Shown here: positions 6,951-14,117 of the stretch, piece by piece | How the letters are laid out: every line of letters begins with the position of its first letter | Numbering within the stretch: position 1 is the first letter of the stretch | Assembly: GCA_046565865.1 (NCBI GenBank) | Contig: JBKHXU010000215.1 | Location: 1-14,985, forward strand | Reading direction: 5' to 3' | Source of the DNA: JBKHXU01 sp046565865 | GTDB taxonomy: Bacteria > Pseudomonadota > Gammaproteobacteria > Acidiferrobacterales > Sulfurifustaceae | Length of the DNA stretch: 14,985 nt | Made by a program: the position numbers and the translations under genes | The notes under the pieces: model-generated | Databases searched by the model: none | Told to the model about the DNA's origin: nothing | The model's input: only the letters and a program-made list of their open reading frames with translations

Positions 6951-7261
6951 GCGTTATGGTCCTTATCCCTTTGCGCCGCCAGCGTATTGCGCGCCGGCGA
7001 CATTGTTGTGCCCCTCCCCGAGGCAGACGATAGGCGAGAAGCGGCGCGGCAATCAACGGGCCGACGGTGTGGGCATTGATGGTCGGCGCGTCGCTCCCGG
7101 GCGACAAACCGGAGTGGGGTTAATGCGCGCGATGCTTCATCATCGGTCGCTGAGCGTTGCTGTGCGGCAACACCGCGGATCGAGAACGCTGCGAAAACGC
7201 GATGCAATTTTCTGGCATCGCATTTGCTAAAAAGAGGGCGAGTGTAACCAAGGAGACTGTG
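6951..7261. other. Divergent intergenic region of 311 bp
   Basis: It separates the minus-strand barrel operon from the plus-strand EF-hand gene and must carry both promoters, though no clear -35/-10 pair can be named. A hairpin of GCGATGC (7199-7205) and GCATCGC (7215-7221) with a 9-nt AT-rich loop lies 40 bp before the EF-hand start and could be an operator or leader structure. No convincing small gene is seen on either strand; frames that extend the EF-hand gene upstream to 7157 lack a Shine-Dalgarno sequence and would bury its signal peptide. Confidence 0.5.
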
Positions 7262-7651
7262 ATGAAACGGAGTATGTCTTTAGTGGCAGTGCTGGCATTG
7301 TCGGGCCTGAGCGGTTTGGCAGTCGCGGCGGATCCAAGCGGGTCTGCGGGCTCGTCTTCGTCGCCGAGTTCTTCGTCGTCGTCTTCCGGCTCGGCGGGTT
7401 CGTCCGGTTCAGCGTCTTCCGCGATGCCGTCGTTCAGTCAGGCCGATAGCGACAGCAACGGCGCCGTCGACCAAAGCGAAGCGGGCGCGATCAGCGGACT
7501 CGATATGTCGACCGCCGATAGCAACGGCGACGGCCAGTTGTCGCGCACCGAGTACGAGGCGGCGACTATGCGCCAAGGATCGGGCAGCAGCACCGGAGGA
7601 TCGAGCGGGGGATCCAGCAGTGGTGGCAGCGGTGGCAGCATGAAGCCCTAG
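7262..7651 (+). CDS. Exported EF-hand calcium-binding protein
   Basis: A 129-residue protein with a clear signal peptide (cleavage near VAVAA, residues 20-23). A Ser/Gly-rich linker runs to about residue 55. Two canonical 12-residue EF-hand loops follow: residues 62-73 (DSDSNGAVDQSE) and 86-97 (DSNGDGQLSRTE), both with acidic or polar ligands at positions 1, 3, 5, 9 and 12 and Gly at 6. A Gly/Ser-rich tail completes the protein. It should bind calcium in the periplasm or outside the cell; partners are unknown. ATG 7262 is supported by AAGGAG (7250-7255) with a 6-nt spacer. The gene is monocistronic, closed by its own terminator. Confidence 0.88.
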   Translation: MKRSMSLVAVLALSGLSGLAVAADPSGSAGSSSSPSSSSSSSGSAGSSGSASSAMPSFSQADSDSNGAVDQSEAGAISGLDMSTADSNGDGQLSRTEYEAATMRQGSGSSTGGSSGGSSSGGSGGSMKP

Positions 7652-7670
7652 CGGTTGGCCTTGAAGGGGG

Positions 7671-7702
7671 AAAACGGCCGGCTATCCGGCCGTTTTCTTT
7701 TT
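7671..7702 (+). terminator. Rho-independent terminator after the EF-hand gene
   Basis: AAAACGGCCGG (7671-7681) pairs perfectly with CCGGCCGTTTT (7686-7696) around a CTAT loop. The stem ends in TTTTCTTTTT at 7693-7702. The A-run on the left side makes the stem usable on both strands, but the nearest minus-strand gene is far away. Confidence 0.93.
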
Positions 7703-7783
7703 GTGGGCGCGGAATACGGTGGGGCGACTTGCGTCAGGTGTCCGTGTGGTGTGAACTTTGCCTATAGCGGACAGGAGGACGGT

Positions 7784-8125
7784 ATGAAACCCCATCGAGC
7801 ACTATATGTCCTAGCCGTCGCCACGATGTTGACGAGCGCGCCACTCGTCGTTGCGGCCGAGCGCGGGGCGGATGGCGCACCTTACATAGTCGAGTCCGAG
7901 ACGGCGCAGCGCTCGCGCGCACTGACCGAAGCCGCGTGCGCGCAGGCGGGCGATGTCGCCGCCGCGTTGACGCAAAATCTGCAAGCGTTGCAGGGCGAGA
8001 TGCGGCGTGCGTTCCAGCAGGCGAATGTCGAGGCGACGCGCGAGTTGGCGCCGCTGATGCACCGTTTCGCGGATCAACTGCGCGATCTGGCGCGCCAGTT
8101 GGACAGCGTGCCGCACGACTCGTGA
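7784..8125 (+). CDS. Small exported alpha-helical protein, unknown function
   Basis: A 113-residue protein with a signal peptide (LYVLAVATMLTSAPLVVAA, cleavage near residue 25). The mature part is helical and amphipathic, with QGEMRRAFQQANVEATREL and LMHRFADQLRDLARQLDSV, and has one cysteine (AACAQAG). No family is recognised. ATG 7784 has AGGAGG (7773-7778) with a 5-nt spacer; longer in-frame starts upstream lack one. Its TGA overlaps the GTG start of the next gene (GTGA at 8122-8125), so translation of the two is almost certainly coupled. The oddity is that the partner looks cytoplasmic. Confidence 0.78.
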   Translation: MKPHRALYVLAVATMLTSAPLVVAAERGADGAPYIVESETAQRSRALTEAACAQAGDVAAALTQNLQALQGEMRRAFQQANVEATRELAPLMHRFADQLRDLARQLDSVPHDS

Positions 8126-8568
8126 CCGTGGCGGCTGCGGCGGACCGCGCCAAGGAGCTGGCGGAGGCGATGCGACAGGCGTTACGCGAAGCGAAGGCGG
8201 CTTCGGCCCGCGCGCGCGAGTTGGGCGACGCCGTGTTGCAGGCGCTCGCGGAGGCGCGCGCCGAGGCCGATCAGGAACGCACCATCGTCGAATATCCGAC
8301 CGGCCGCTACGAATGCAAACGCTGTCGGCAAAGCGTGCTGTTCACCGAGCCGGCGGCGGAGCTACCCGCTTGTCAAAACTGCGGCGGCCGCGAATACGAC
8401 GGCGCCGCGCCGAAGGTGACGCGCATCGCGCCACCACCGCCGAAAAAGTACCCCGCTGGCATGTACGAGTGCACCCGCTGCAATACGCGCGTGGCGTTGG
8501 CGTTCGATCTCGATACGCTGTCGCCGTGCGAGTTCTGCGGCGCGAGTGATTTGCGGCCGGCGGCATAA
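8122..8568 (+). CDS. Tandem zinc-ribbon protein with an N-terminal helical region
   Basis: A 148-residue protein. Residues about 3-52 are an alanine-rich, highly charged helix likely to form a coiled coil. Two zinc ribbons follow with identical spacing: Cys65/Cys68 with Cys84/Cys87 (YECKRCRQ, LPACQNCGG), and Cys117/Cys120 with Cys136/Cys139 (YECTRCNT, SPCEFCGA), joined by a proline-rich linker (APPPPKKYPAG). The repeat of YECxRC suggests internal duplication. Each would bind one zinc. No leader is present, so the protein should be cytoplasmic. The start is GTG 8122 (GTG 8128 is possible), overlapping the preceding stop by 4 bp. The function is unknown; binding of nucleic acid or protein is typical for such ribbons, but not shown here. 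Confidence 0.82.
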   Translation: MTVAAAADRAKELAEAMRQALREAKAASARARELGDAVLQALAEARAEADQERTIVEYPTGRYECKRCRQSVLFTEPAAELPACQNCGGREYDGAAPKVTRIAPPPPKKYPAGMYECTRCNTRVALAFDLDTLSPCEFCGASDLRPAA

Positions 8569-8611
8569 CCCGATAGCGGTCCGTTGCGCGCGGCCGCTGC
8601 CGCCGTGACGA

Positions 8612-10318
8612 CTACTTGCCTTTCGAGCGTTCCTTACCGATGAGTCGCGTTAGCGATTCGATTTGCGACTTCGCCTCCTTCGCCGAGCGCTCGTACAGCT
8701 CGGCCAATTCAAGCACCCCGCGCACCGTACCCTGACGCACGCGCTGCTCGACTTCCTTCGGGTCAAGCTCGAAGCGCGGCTTGTCGACGAGCGAAAGCCT
8801 CTTGTTCAGCTCGCGTTCGTCCGCGAACAGGCTCTTGATAATGCCGCCCATGACGGCGGCCTCGATCAACTCGATCGGCGGGCACGTGAGACACGGCCAA
8901 GGGCGCGGTTTAATTTTCTCCTCCAGCCACTTAAGGATGTCGCGGTCGATCTCGAACAGACCCTCCCAAATCCAATCGCGCACCCAGCACGGCCCGAGCC
9001 GCGGCCACAGGTACTCGATGTGCATCCGGCCGATGTCGATCAGCGACATGTCGAGCGTGCGCTCCTTGAGCCCGAAGTACTCGAAGCGCGAGGTCAGGAT
9101 CGGACACCACACCATCGCTTTGCGCCACGTCGCCGACGCGAGCCAGATGCCGATATTGACGTAGTAGCGCTTTATCTTTTCGTATTCAGTGGTATCGGCC
9201 TCGGTCGCGAGGCCGTCGAGGTTCATGTTGAACCAGTGGTGCCACGTCGAGTCCGTGACCACGCGGCCGATACCGATCTTCTGCCCGTCGTAGACCGAGA
9301 TCATCGGAAACCGGCGCGCCTGCTGTTCGCCCTTGGCGAACTGCAACGGCGGACCGGCGAGGGTATCGCCCCAGGCGATTATTTTCGGCAGCGGGCGCAC
9401 GCCGCCCACCGTCGGAAACTGATCGCCGCTGTAGCCGTTGAAGTTGTACGTCGCATCGCGCCGGGTTGCGATCCAGTTGGCATCGGTCGGATCGAAGCAC
9501 CGGCCCTCGTGCGGATGGTCCGGCATGACATTGATCGGGCCCAGCGTCGGATGGCATAAGATCGGATGCGGCGATTTATAGGCGAAAAATGGCGACGTCG
9601 ACCATGTGTACTCCGCGACCCAGTCGATGACTTGCGGTTTGGCGTCGGTCTCGACGCTGTTTGGAATTACCGCCGTGCCTGCCTGCTGGGCTGCCGATAC
9701 CGGGCGGTTGGTATCGAGGCGTGTTGTGCCGCCGATGGTAGGTACACCGTCGGTGACGCTCCACATGCGCATGACGCCGAGGCGCGGAATGCGTGAGCAC
9801 AAACTGGCGCCAAGATAATGGTGGTCGCCGGTGCCGAACAATCCGCCTTGGCGCTCGTTCATCCAGCGTGCGAGACGCTCCAGTTCCGAGTTGGTCGCGG
9901 CCCACGGATGACTCGCGATATTGACGTCGATGGCAGGATCGAGATTGTTCGGTTGATCGTTACCAGGATCGAAACCGAAACACCAGATCTGATCGTAGTG
10001 GTCGATGATGAAACTGCCGTCGGCCTCGGTTTGATCGAAGCGAAAGCCGGTATAGGTGAAGTCGTGCAGCCCGGCGGCATTGTTCTTGTCCTGCGATCCA
10101 AAGCGCGCGGCGAGCTTCACGTCGAACGACGCGCAACCGAATGACGCATTGCTCATGATGTCGATGACGCGGCCGATGCCGAAGCCCGCGGTGGCCAATA
10201 CCGCGACCGACTGATCGACGACCATCAAGATCCGCGACTTGCGGCGGAACGCGACCACGATGTCGTCGAGCAGATCGTGGAACCGCGAATGAATGTGAGG
10301 GAACCTGAGATGCGACAT
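8612..10318 (-). CDS. Large conserved-type protein with a GTGDH core, possibly glutamine-amidotransferase/ThuA-like fold
   Basis: A 568-residue soluble protein with no leader. Early strands (KSRILMVVDQS; YDQIWCFGFD near residues 108-117) lead to a helix ELERLARWMNERQGG and then LFGTGDHHYLGASLCSRIPR (residues 160-179). A later segment is GIGRVVTDSTWHHWFNMNL (349-367). This order (hydrophobic strand, glycine-rich turn with DH, later 'GRVV' plus His) recalls ThuA and class I amidotransferase-like folds, but the assignment is tentative. I remember similar GTGDH proteins only as hypotheticals. Cys174 and His166/His360/His361 are candidate functional residues. The C-terminal 70 residues are charged and helical (coiled coil likely). 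ATG 10318 is fixed by AAGGAG at a 6-nt spacer; the frame extends to 10444 without one. It is convergent with the zinc-ribbon gene. Confidence 0.78.
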   Translation of the reverse strand: MSHLRFPHIHSRFHDLLDDIVVAFRRKSRILMVVDQSVAVLATAGFGIGRVIDIMSNASFGCASFDVKLAARFGSQDKNNAAGLHDFTYTGFRFDQTEADGSFIIDHYDQIWCFGFDPGNDQPNNLDPAIDVNIASHPWAATNSELERLARWMNERQGGLFGTGDHHYLGASLCSRIPRLGVMRMWSVTDGVPTIGGTTRLDTNRPVSAAQQAGTAVIPNSVETDAKPQVIDWVAEYTWSTSPFFAYKSPHPILCHPTLGPINVMPDHPHEGRCFDPTDANWIATRRDATYNFNGYSGDQFPTVGGVRPLPKIIAWGDTLAGPPLQFAKGEQQARRFPMISVYDGQKIGIGRVVTDSTWHHWFNMNLDGLATEADTTEYEKIKRYYVNIGIWLASATWRKAMVWCPILTSRFEYFGLKERTLDMSLIDIGRMHIEYLWPRLGPCWVRDWIWEGLFEIDRDILKWLEEKIKPRPWPCLTCPPIELIEAAVMGGIIKSLFADERELNKRLSLVDKPRFELDPKEVEQRVRQGTVRGVLELAELYERSAKEAKSQIESLTRLIGKERSKGK

Positions 10319-10478
10319 AAAGAGCTCCTTTTTGTTGTTAGCAGTCCGATGCATGCACGGCGGTTTGCCGGCGGTGAAAACGCGATGACGGGGGGACGGC
10401 GGAATGGGGTTCCCTCCCGCGCCGGCAGTGTGAACTTGGGGCATAATCCCGTCAAACCGTTACTGGCTCTTTGGAGCT

Positions 10479-11342
10479 ATGCAAATTGAGGTTGCGTTCG
10501 TGACGAACCATCCGCTTGCGAATATCGCGGCGCTAACGCAACGCCTGCATGCGGGCGAGCTCGATGCCGCGGCGTATGTGGCGGTGTACGTATTGCAGTG
10601 GCAGGTGGCGCGTCACGGGCGCGGCGTCGCGCAGCGACGCTCGCGCCGCGACGCCGCGCCCGACGGTATCGCATGGCTCGATACGGCGCTGACGTTGCCC
10701 GCGCCCGCGCGCACCGAGTTTCTCGCCGATATCTACGCGCGCTATGAACTGCGCGGCGTGCGCCAGCGCGTGGGCGTGACGCTGCATCATTGGCTGCGCG
10801 GCGACTGGCGCCTTACGTTGCTGCATACGGTCCCCGCGCCACGCGCGGTGTTGCGGTTGCAGGCCGATGGCAGTCGTCCGGTGACGGTGATCGCGGCGTA
10901 TCCGCGACTGCTACAACCGGTATTGGATAAAGCCGATGCGTTCGCGTTCGTGTGCCACGATCTCGAACACGCGTGGCAGTTCTTCCACGACCCGACGCGT
11001 TGCCGCGCGCAACAGCGGTTTGCGCGCCGCCTGGAGCGGGCCTGGGCGCGCGGGGTGTTCGACGCCTATCTGGCCGACCCGGTGTTCGCCGAGAAGTTCC
11101 TGTACCTCGCCGCCGATATGAACACGCATGTCCTGCACAGCCTGCAGTATCTGCGCGCGATCCTCATCGAGCATCACCTGCGGCGCGACGCATTGGCACC
11201 GCACGCGCCATTGCCCGCGGCGCCGCGCGCGGCGGTCGAAACCGCGCTGACACTGTTGCTCGGTGACGCCGCGCGTTTCTTCGTCGCCCCGACCGATGAC
11301 CAGGCGGCTCGCGACGCCGCGGCGCTCGAGGCGGCGCTGTGA
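10479..11342 (+). CDS. Unknown protein with an HDLEH motif, candidate metalloprotein
   Basis: A 287-residue cytoplasmic protein without recognised family. The central region carries a histidine cluster: CHDLEHAWQFFHD (His160, His164, His170) and, 50 residues on, AADMNTHVLHSLQYL (Asp213, His217, His220), then EHHLRR (His232/233). This HxxxH plus DxxxHxxH layout within helices would suit a metal site, an inference from pattern only. The N-terminal half is mixed and arginine-rich. ATG 10479 has GGAG only 2 nt upstream, which is too close; GTG 10500 (codon 8) preceded by GAGG is an alternative start. It heads a four-gene plus-strand run, with the DUF938 methyltransferase starting 17 bp after its stop, so a shared pathway is possible. 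Confidence 0.75.
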   Translation: MQIEVAFVTNHPLANIAALTQRLHAGELDAAAYVAVYVLQWQVARHGRGVAQRRSRRDAAPDGIAWLDTALTLPAPARTEFLADIYARYELRGVRQRVGVTLHHWLRGDWRLTLLHTVPAPRAVLRLQADGSRPVTVIAAYPRLLQPVLDKADAFAFVCHDLEHAWQFFHDPTRCRAQQRFARRLERAWARGVFDAYLADPVFAEKFLYLAADMNTHVLHSLQYLRAILIEHHLRRDALAPHAPLPAAPRAAVETALTLLLGDAARFFVAPTDDQAARDAAALEAAL

Positions 11343-11358
11343 ATCCGGATCCTCGCCC

Positions 11359-11964
11359 ATGAAACAACATGCGCCATCGTATGAGCGCAACAAAGATGCG
11401 ATTCTCGCGGTGCTGCGCGAGATACTGCCGGCGTCGGGCACGGTGCTCGAAATCGGCAGCGGCACCGGTCAACACGCCGCGTATTTCGCACCGCGGTTGC
11501 CGCACCTCGTGTGGCAGCCGACGGAGCTGCTGGAAAATATTCCCAGCATTCGCGCCTGGCGCGAGGAGGCGAACGCGCCGAATTTGCGCGAGCCGGTAGA
11601 GTTGGATTTGTACGCGCGCTGCTGGCCGGTCAAACGCGCGGACGCCGCGGTATGCATCAACACGATCCACATCGTCGCGTGGGAGGCAGTGATCAATCTC
11701 GTGGCCGGAGTAGGGCGGTTGCTGTCGCCGGGTGGGGTGTTCTATGTCTACGGCGCGTATCGTTACGCCACGCGGCCGCTCGAGCCCAGTAACGAGGAAT
11801 TCGATCGCTGGTTGAAAGCGCGCGATCCGCGCTCCGGCGTGCGCGATTTCGAGGCCGTGGATGCGCTCGCCCGCGACGCCGGCCTGGTGTTGGCCGGCGA
11901 TCGCCCGATGCCGGCGAACAACCGATCTATTTGGTGGACAAAAGCAGAGAGGGGGCAAACGTGA
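11359..11964 (+). CDS. DUF938 family SAM-dependent methyltransferase
   Basis: A 201-residue Rossmann-fold methyltransferase. Diagnostic DUF938 features are present in order: SYERNKDAIL near the start, the SAM-binding loop EIGSGTGQHAAYFA (31-44), LPHLVWQPTE, INTIHIVAWEA (100-110), YGAYRYATRPLEPSNEEFD and the C-terminal MPANNRS (184-190). The family includes human METTL26 and many bacterial proteins of unknown substrate. ATG 11359 gives the normal family N-terminus; longer frames upstream to 11263 would overlap the preceding gene. No strong Shine-Dalgarno sequence is seen, which fits translation coupled to the gene ending 16 bp before. The methyl acceptor is unknown. Confidence 0.92.
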   Translation: MKQHAPSYERNKDAILAVLREILPASGTVLEIGSGTGQHAAYFAPRLPHLVWQPTELLENIPSIRAWREEANAPNLREPVELDLYARCWPVKRADAAVCINTIHIVAWEAVINLVAGVGRLLSPGGVFYVYGAYRYATRPLEPSNEEFDRWLKARDPRSGVRDFEAVDALARDAGLVLAGDRPMPANNRSIWWTKAERGQT

Positions 11965-12007
11965 TTAACCCGATAACGGCGGGGGCTTTTACGCCAGGGA
12001 GACAACG

Positions 12008-12376
12008 ATGCAGACTCGTCCCGACCAAGTCGCGCACGCCTACCTCGATGCCATCAATGAGCGCGATTTCGACCGCGCGCGCCGGTACCTCGCCGATGAC
12101 CGCTTCCGCCAGCGCAGCCCGATCGGCACCTTCGACGACGCCGATACGTACGTCGCCGATATGTCGCGTGTCGGCGCGATCCTTGAGGGCATCGAGCGCC
12201 GGCGCACCTTCGTCGACGGCAATGAAGTGTGTCTGATGGTGAACTACATCACGCGCATGCACAGCCGAACGGTGACGCCGGTGGTGTATTGGATGCGCGT
12301 CGACGGCGGCAAGATATGCTCCATCGAAGCCTTCTTCGACGCCCGCGGCTATGATGAGATGTACCCCGGTGACTAA
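12008..12376 (+). CDS. NTF2-like (SnoaL-type) domain protein
   Basis: A 122-residue single-domain protein with the usual SnoaL/NTF2-like order: helix DQVAHAYLDAINERDFDRARRYL (starting at residue 6), then FRQRSPIG, a second helix and beta strands RRTFVDGNEVCLMVNYI, TVTPVVYWMRVDGGKICSIEAFFD. These cone-shaped folds act as small isomerases, hydrolases or binding proteins; the active-site pocket here cannot be assigned to a substrate. The start has AGGGAG (11996-12001) with a 6-nt spacer. The 3' end overlaps the dioxygenase-like gene, so the two are probably made together, and the NTF2-like protein may act on a related compound (inference). Confidence 0.85.
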   Translation: MQTRPDQVAHAYLDAINERDFDRARRYLADDRFRQRSPIGTFDDADTYVADMSRVGAILEGIERRRTFVDGNEVCLMVNYITRMHSRTVTPVVYWMRVDGGKICSIEAFFDARGYDEMYPGD

Positions 12377-13037
12377 AGAAAGACTTGGCCGTTCTGTCCG
12401 CGAGAGCGAGGCGCCCAATCGCTCCCGTCGCCGCTGGCTGCTCGCCAGCGCCGGTCTGCTCGCCGCGGGAGCGCTGCACGCGGCGCAAAGGTTCCTGCCC
12501 ACCCCGACCCAAATGATGGGCCCGTTCTATCCGGATGAACCTCCGCTCGACCAAGACAACGACCTCACGCGGGTGCAGGGGAGCGCCGCAGCGGCCGAAG
12601 GAAAAATTACCGAGCTGTCCGGCCGGCTGCTCGATGTTAACGGCAACCCGATCCGTGCCACGCGCATCGAAATCTGGCAGTGCGACGCCCGCGGTTTGTA
12701 TCATCACCCGCGCGACCGCGCCGGTGCGCGTGACGAAAATTTCCAAGGTTTCGGCCACACGCTCACCGACAATCAAGGCCGCTACCGGTTTCGCACCATC
12801 AAACCCGTGCCCTACCCCGGGCGCACGCCGCACATTCACTTCGCCGTGCGCCCGGATTTTGACGAGCCCTTTATCACGCAGCTTTATGTCCAAGGCGAAC
12901 CGCGCAATGCGCACGACGGGCTGTACAACGCCATCCCGCCCGAGCGACGCCGGCGCGTTACCGCCGAGTTCGCTGCCGCCGGCGCGATCCTTGCCGCCAA
13001 GTTCGACATCGTCTTGGGTGCCACGCCTACGAGCTGA
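12351..13037 (+). CDS. Exported intradiol ring-cleavage dioxygenase-like protein
   Basis: A protein of up to 228 residues of the protocatechuate 3,4-dioxygenase/catechol 1,2-dioxygenase superfamily. It has MGPFYPDEP (56-64), a beta sandwich with GRLLDVNGNPIRATRIEIWQCD, and all four Fe(III) ligands: Tyr117 (GLYHH), Tyr155 (PVPYPG), His161 and His163 (PHIHF). The Tyr-to-Tyr spacing is like PcaH, but the segment between Tyr155 and His161 is shorter. A leader with SRRRWLLASAGLLAAG fits a twin-arginine signal, so the folded metalloenzyme is probably exported. Known family members cleave catecholic rings; the substrate here is unknown. The start is unsettled: ATG 12351, ATG 12354 or GTG 12369; all overlap the NTF2-like gene. 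Confidence 0.85.
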   Translation: MMRCTPVTKERLGRSVRESEAPNRSRRRWLLASAGLLAAGALHAAQRFLPTPTQMMGPFYPDEPPLDQDNDLTRVQGSAAAAEGKITELSGRLLDVNGNPIRATRIEIWQCDARGLYHHPRDRAGARDENFQGFGHTLTDNQGRYRFRTIKPVPYPGRTPHIHFAVRPDFDEPFITQLYVQGEPRNAHDGLYNAIPPERRRRVTAEFAAAGAILAAKFDIVLGATPTS

Positions 13038-13143
13038 CCGCGGAAAAAACCGCTGCGGACGCGGCTAACGTTTACAATGCGTACCACAATTTCCATCCCT
13101 CGCGTTGAGGCGGGGATGCGAGCCACCATCATCGGGAGAATGC

Positions 13144-14046
13144 ATGACCGCTTCCATCACAGAGTTAAACCACCGCTTCGGCACCGACAGCGCCGTCCGC
13201 TTCAAAGAATTCGCGCCCGGCTTTCCGGTGCTCGAACTGCACAACGCCCATGCGAGCGCCACCATCGCGCTGCAAGGCGCGCAGGTCATGACCTGGACGC
13301 CGAAAGGTCAGTCGCCCGTCATCTGGCTCTCGCGCGCGGCCAAGTTCGTGCCCGGTAAATCCATTCGCGGCGGCGTGCCCGTGTGCTGGCCGTGGTTCGG
13401 CGCCCACGCCAGCGAGCCGAGCTTCCCCGCGCACGGCTTCGCGCGCACGGTGCCGTGGGAGTTGCTGGAGGCGCAGACACGCGGCGACGAGACGCATCTG
13501 CGGTTTCGCATTAACCCGGCGAGCGTACCGCCCGCGCAATGGCCGCCGGGCGCAGAGGCGACACTCGACCTCACCGTCGGCAAGACGCTCGCGCTCGCGC
13601 TGGTGACGCGCAACACCGGCGCCCAGCCCTTGCCGCTCACCGAAGCGCTGCACACTTACTTCGAAGTCGGCGATGTGCGCGAAGTCTCGGTACACGGCCT
13701 CGACGGCTTGAGCTACCTCGACAAAGTGGAAAATATGGCACGCAAGCGCCAGAGCGGCGCGGTTACCGTGAGCGGCGAGGTCGACCGCATCTATCTCGAT
13801 TCATCCGCCGATTGCCTCATCGACGATCCCGCGTTGAACCGCCGCATTCGCATCGCCCAGCGCGGCGGCCGGTCGACGATCGTATGGAACCCGTGGATCG
13901 AAAAGGCCGCCAAGATGGGTGACCTGGGCGAAGATGGCTATCTAAAAATGATTTGCGTCGAAAGCGGCAACGCCGCGGAGAACGCGGTGCAAATCGCGCC
14001 CGGCGCGGAACACCGGCTCGAAGTGAAATATTCCGTGGAAGCGTAG
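13144..14046 (+). CDS. yeaD: D-hexose-6-phosphate mutarotase (glucose-6-phosphate 1-epimerase family)
   Basis: A 300-residue cytoplasmic enzyme of the galactose-mutarotase fold that interconverts alpha and beta anomers of hexose 6-phosphates. Family hallmarks are present: SIRGGVPVCWPWFGAH (73-88), AHGFARTVPWEL (96-107), LTEALHTYFEVGD with the candidate catalytic His170, and a C-terminal CVESGN with candidate Glu273. Length matches the family. ATG 13144 has GGGAG (13134-13138) with a 5-nt spacer; extension to 13105 would add an unlikely Cys-containing N-terminus. It lies 106 bp after the dioxygenase-like gene and may have its own promoter, and it converges on the glutathione transferase gene. 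Confidence 0.93.
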   Translation: MTASITELNHRFGTDSAVRFKEFAPGFPVLELHNAHASATIALQGAQVMTWTPKGQSPVIWLSRAAKFVPGKSIRGGVPVCWPWFGAHASEPSFPAHGFARTVPWELLEAQTRGDETHLRFRINPASVPPAQWPPGAEATLDLTVGKTLALALVTRNTGAQPLPLTEALHTYFEVGDVREVSVHGLDGLSYLDKVENMARKRQSGAVTVSGEVDRIYLDSSADCLIDDPALNRRIRIAQRGGRSTIVWNPWIEKAAKMGDLGEDGYLKMICVESGNAAENAVQIAPGAEHRLEVKYSVEA

Positions 14047-14062
14047 CCGCCCCTCTCCCATT

Positions 14063-14087
14063 CCCTCCCCCGCAACGCGGGGGAGGG
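14063..14087. terminator. GC-rich hairpin between convergent genes, also resembling a dispersed repeat
   Basis: CCCTCCCCCGC (14063-14073) pairs exactly with GCGGGGGAGGG (14077-14087) around AAC. It lies 16 bp after the mutarotase stop and 30 bp before the end of the glutathione transferase gene. No T-run follows on either strand. The flanks (CCCTCTCCC before, TTAGGGTAGGG after) resemble 'CCCTCTCCC...GGGAGAGGG' intergenic repeats common in proteobacteria. It may serve both strands as a transcript end. Confidence 0.65.
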
Positions 14088-14117
14088 TTAGGGTAGGGCT
14101 GGGCAGTTGGGACAACT

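Noticed and set aside
7340..7420. Serine-codon-rich tract (TCG/TCC/TCT repeats) as a tandem DNA repeat
   Set aside because: It is explained by the Ser/Gly linker of the EF-hand protein and has no fixed repeat unit.
7784..8568. Programmed frameshift joining the helical and zinc-ribbon genes
   Set aside because: No slippery sequence is seen at the overlap; the GTGA overlap with a leaderless second product explains the layout.
8663..9559. Long plus-strand reading frame inside the GTGDH gene
   Set aside because: The minus-strand gene has a strong start signal and structured protein; the plus-strand product is Arg/Leu/Val-rich without motifs.
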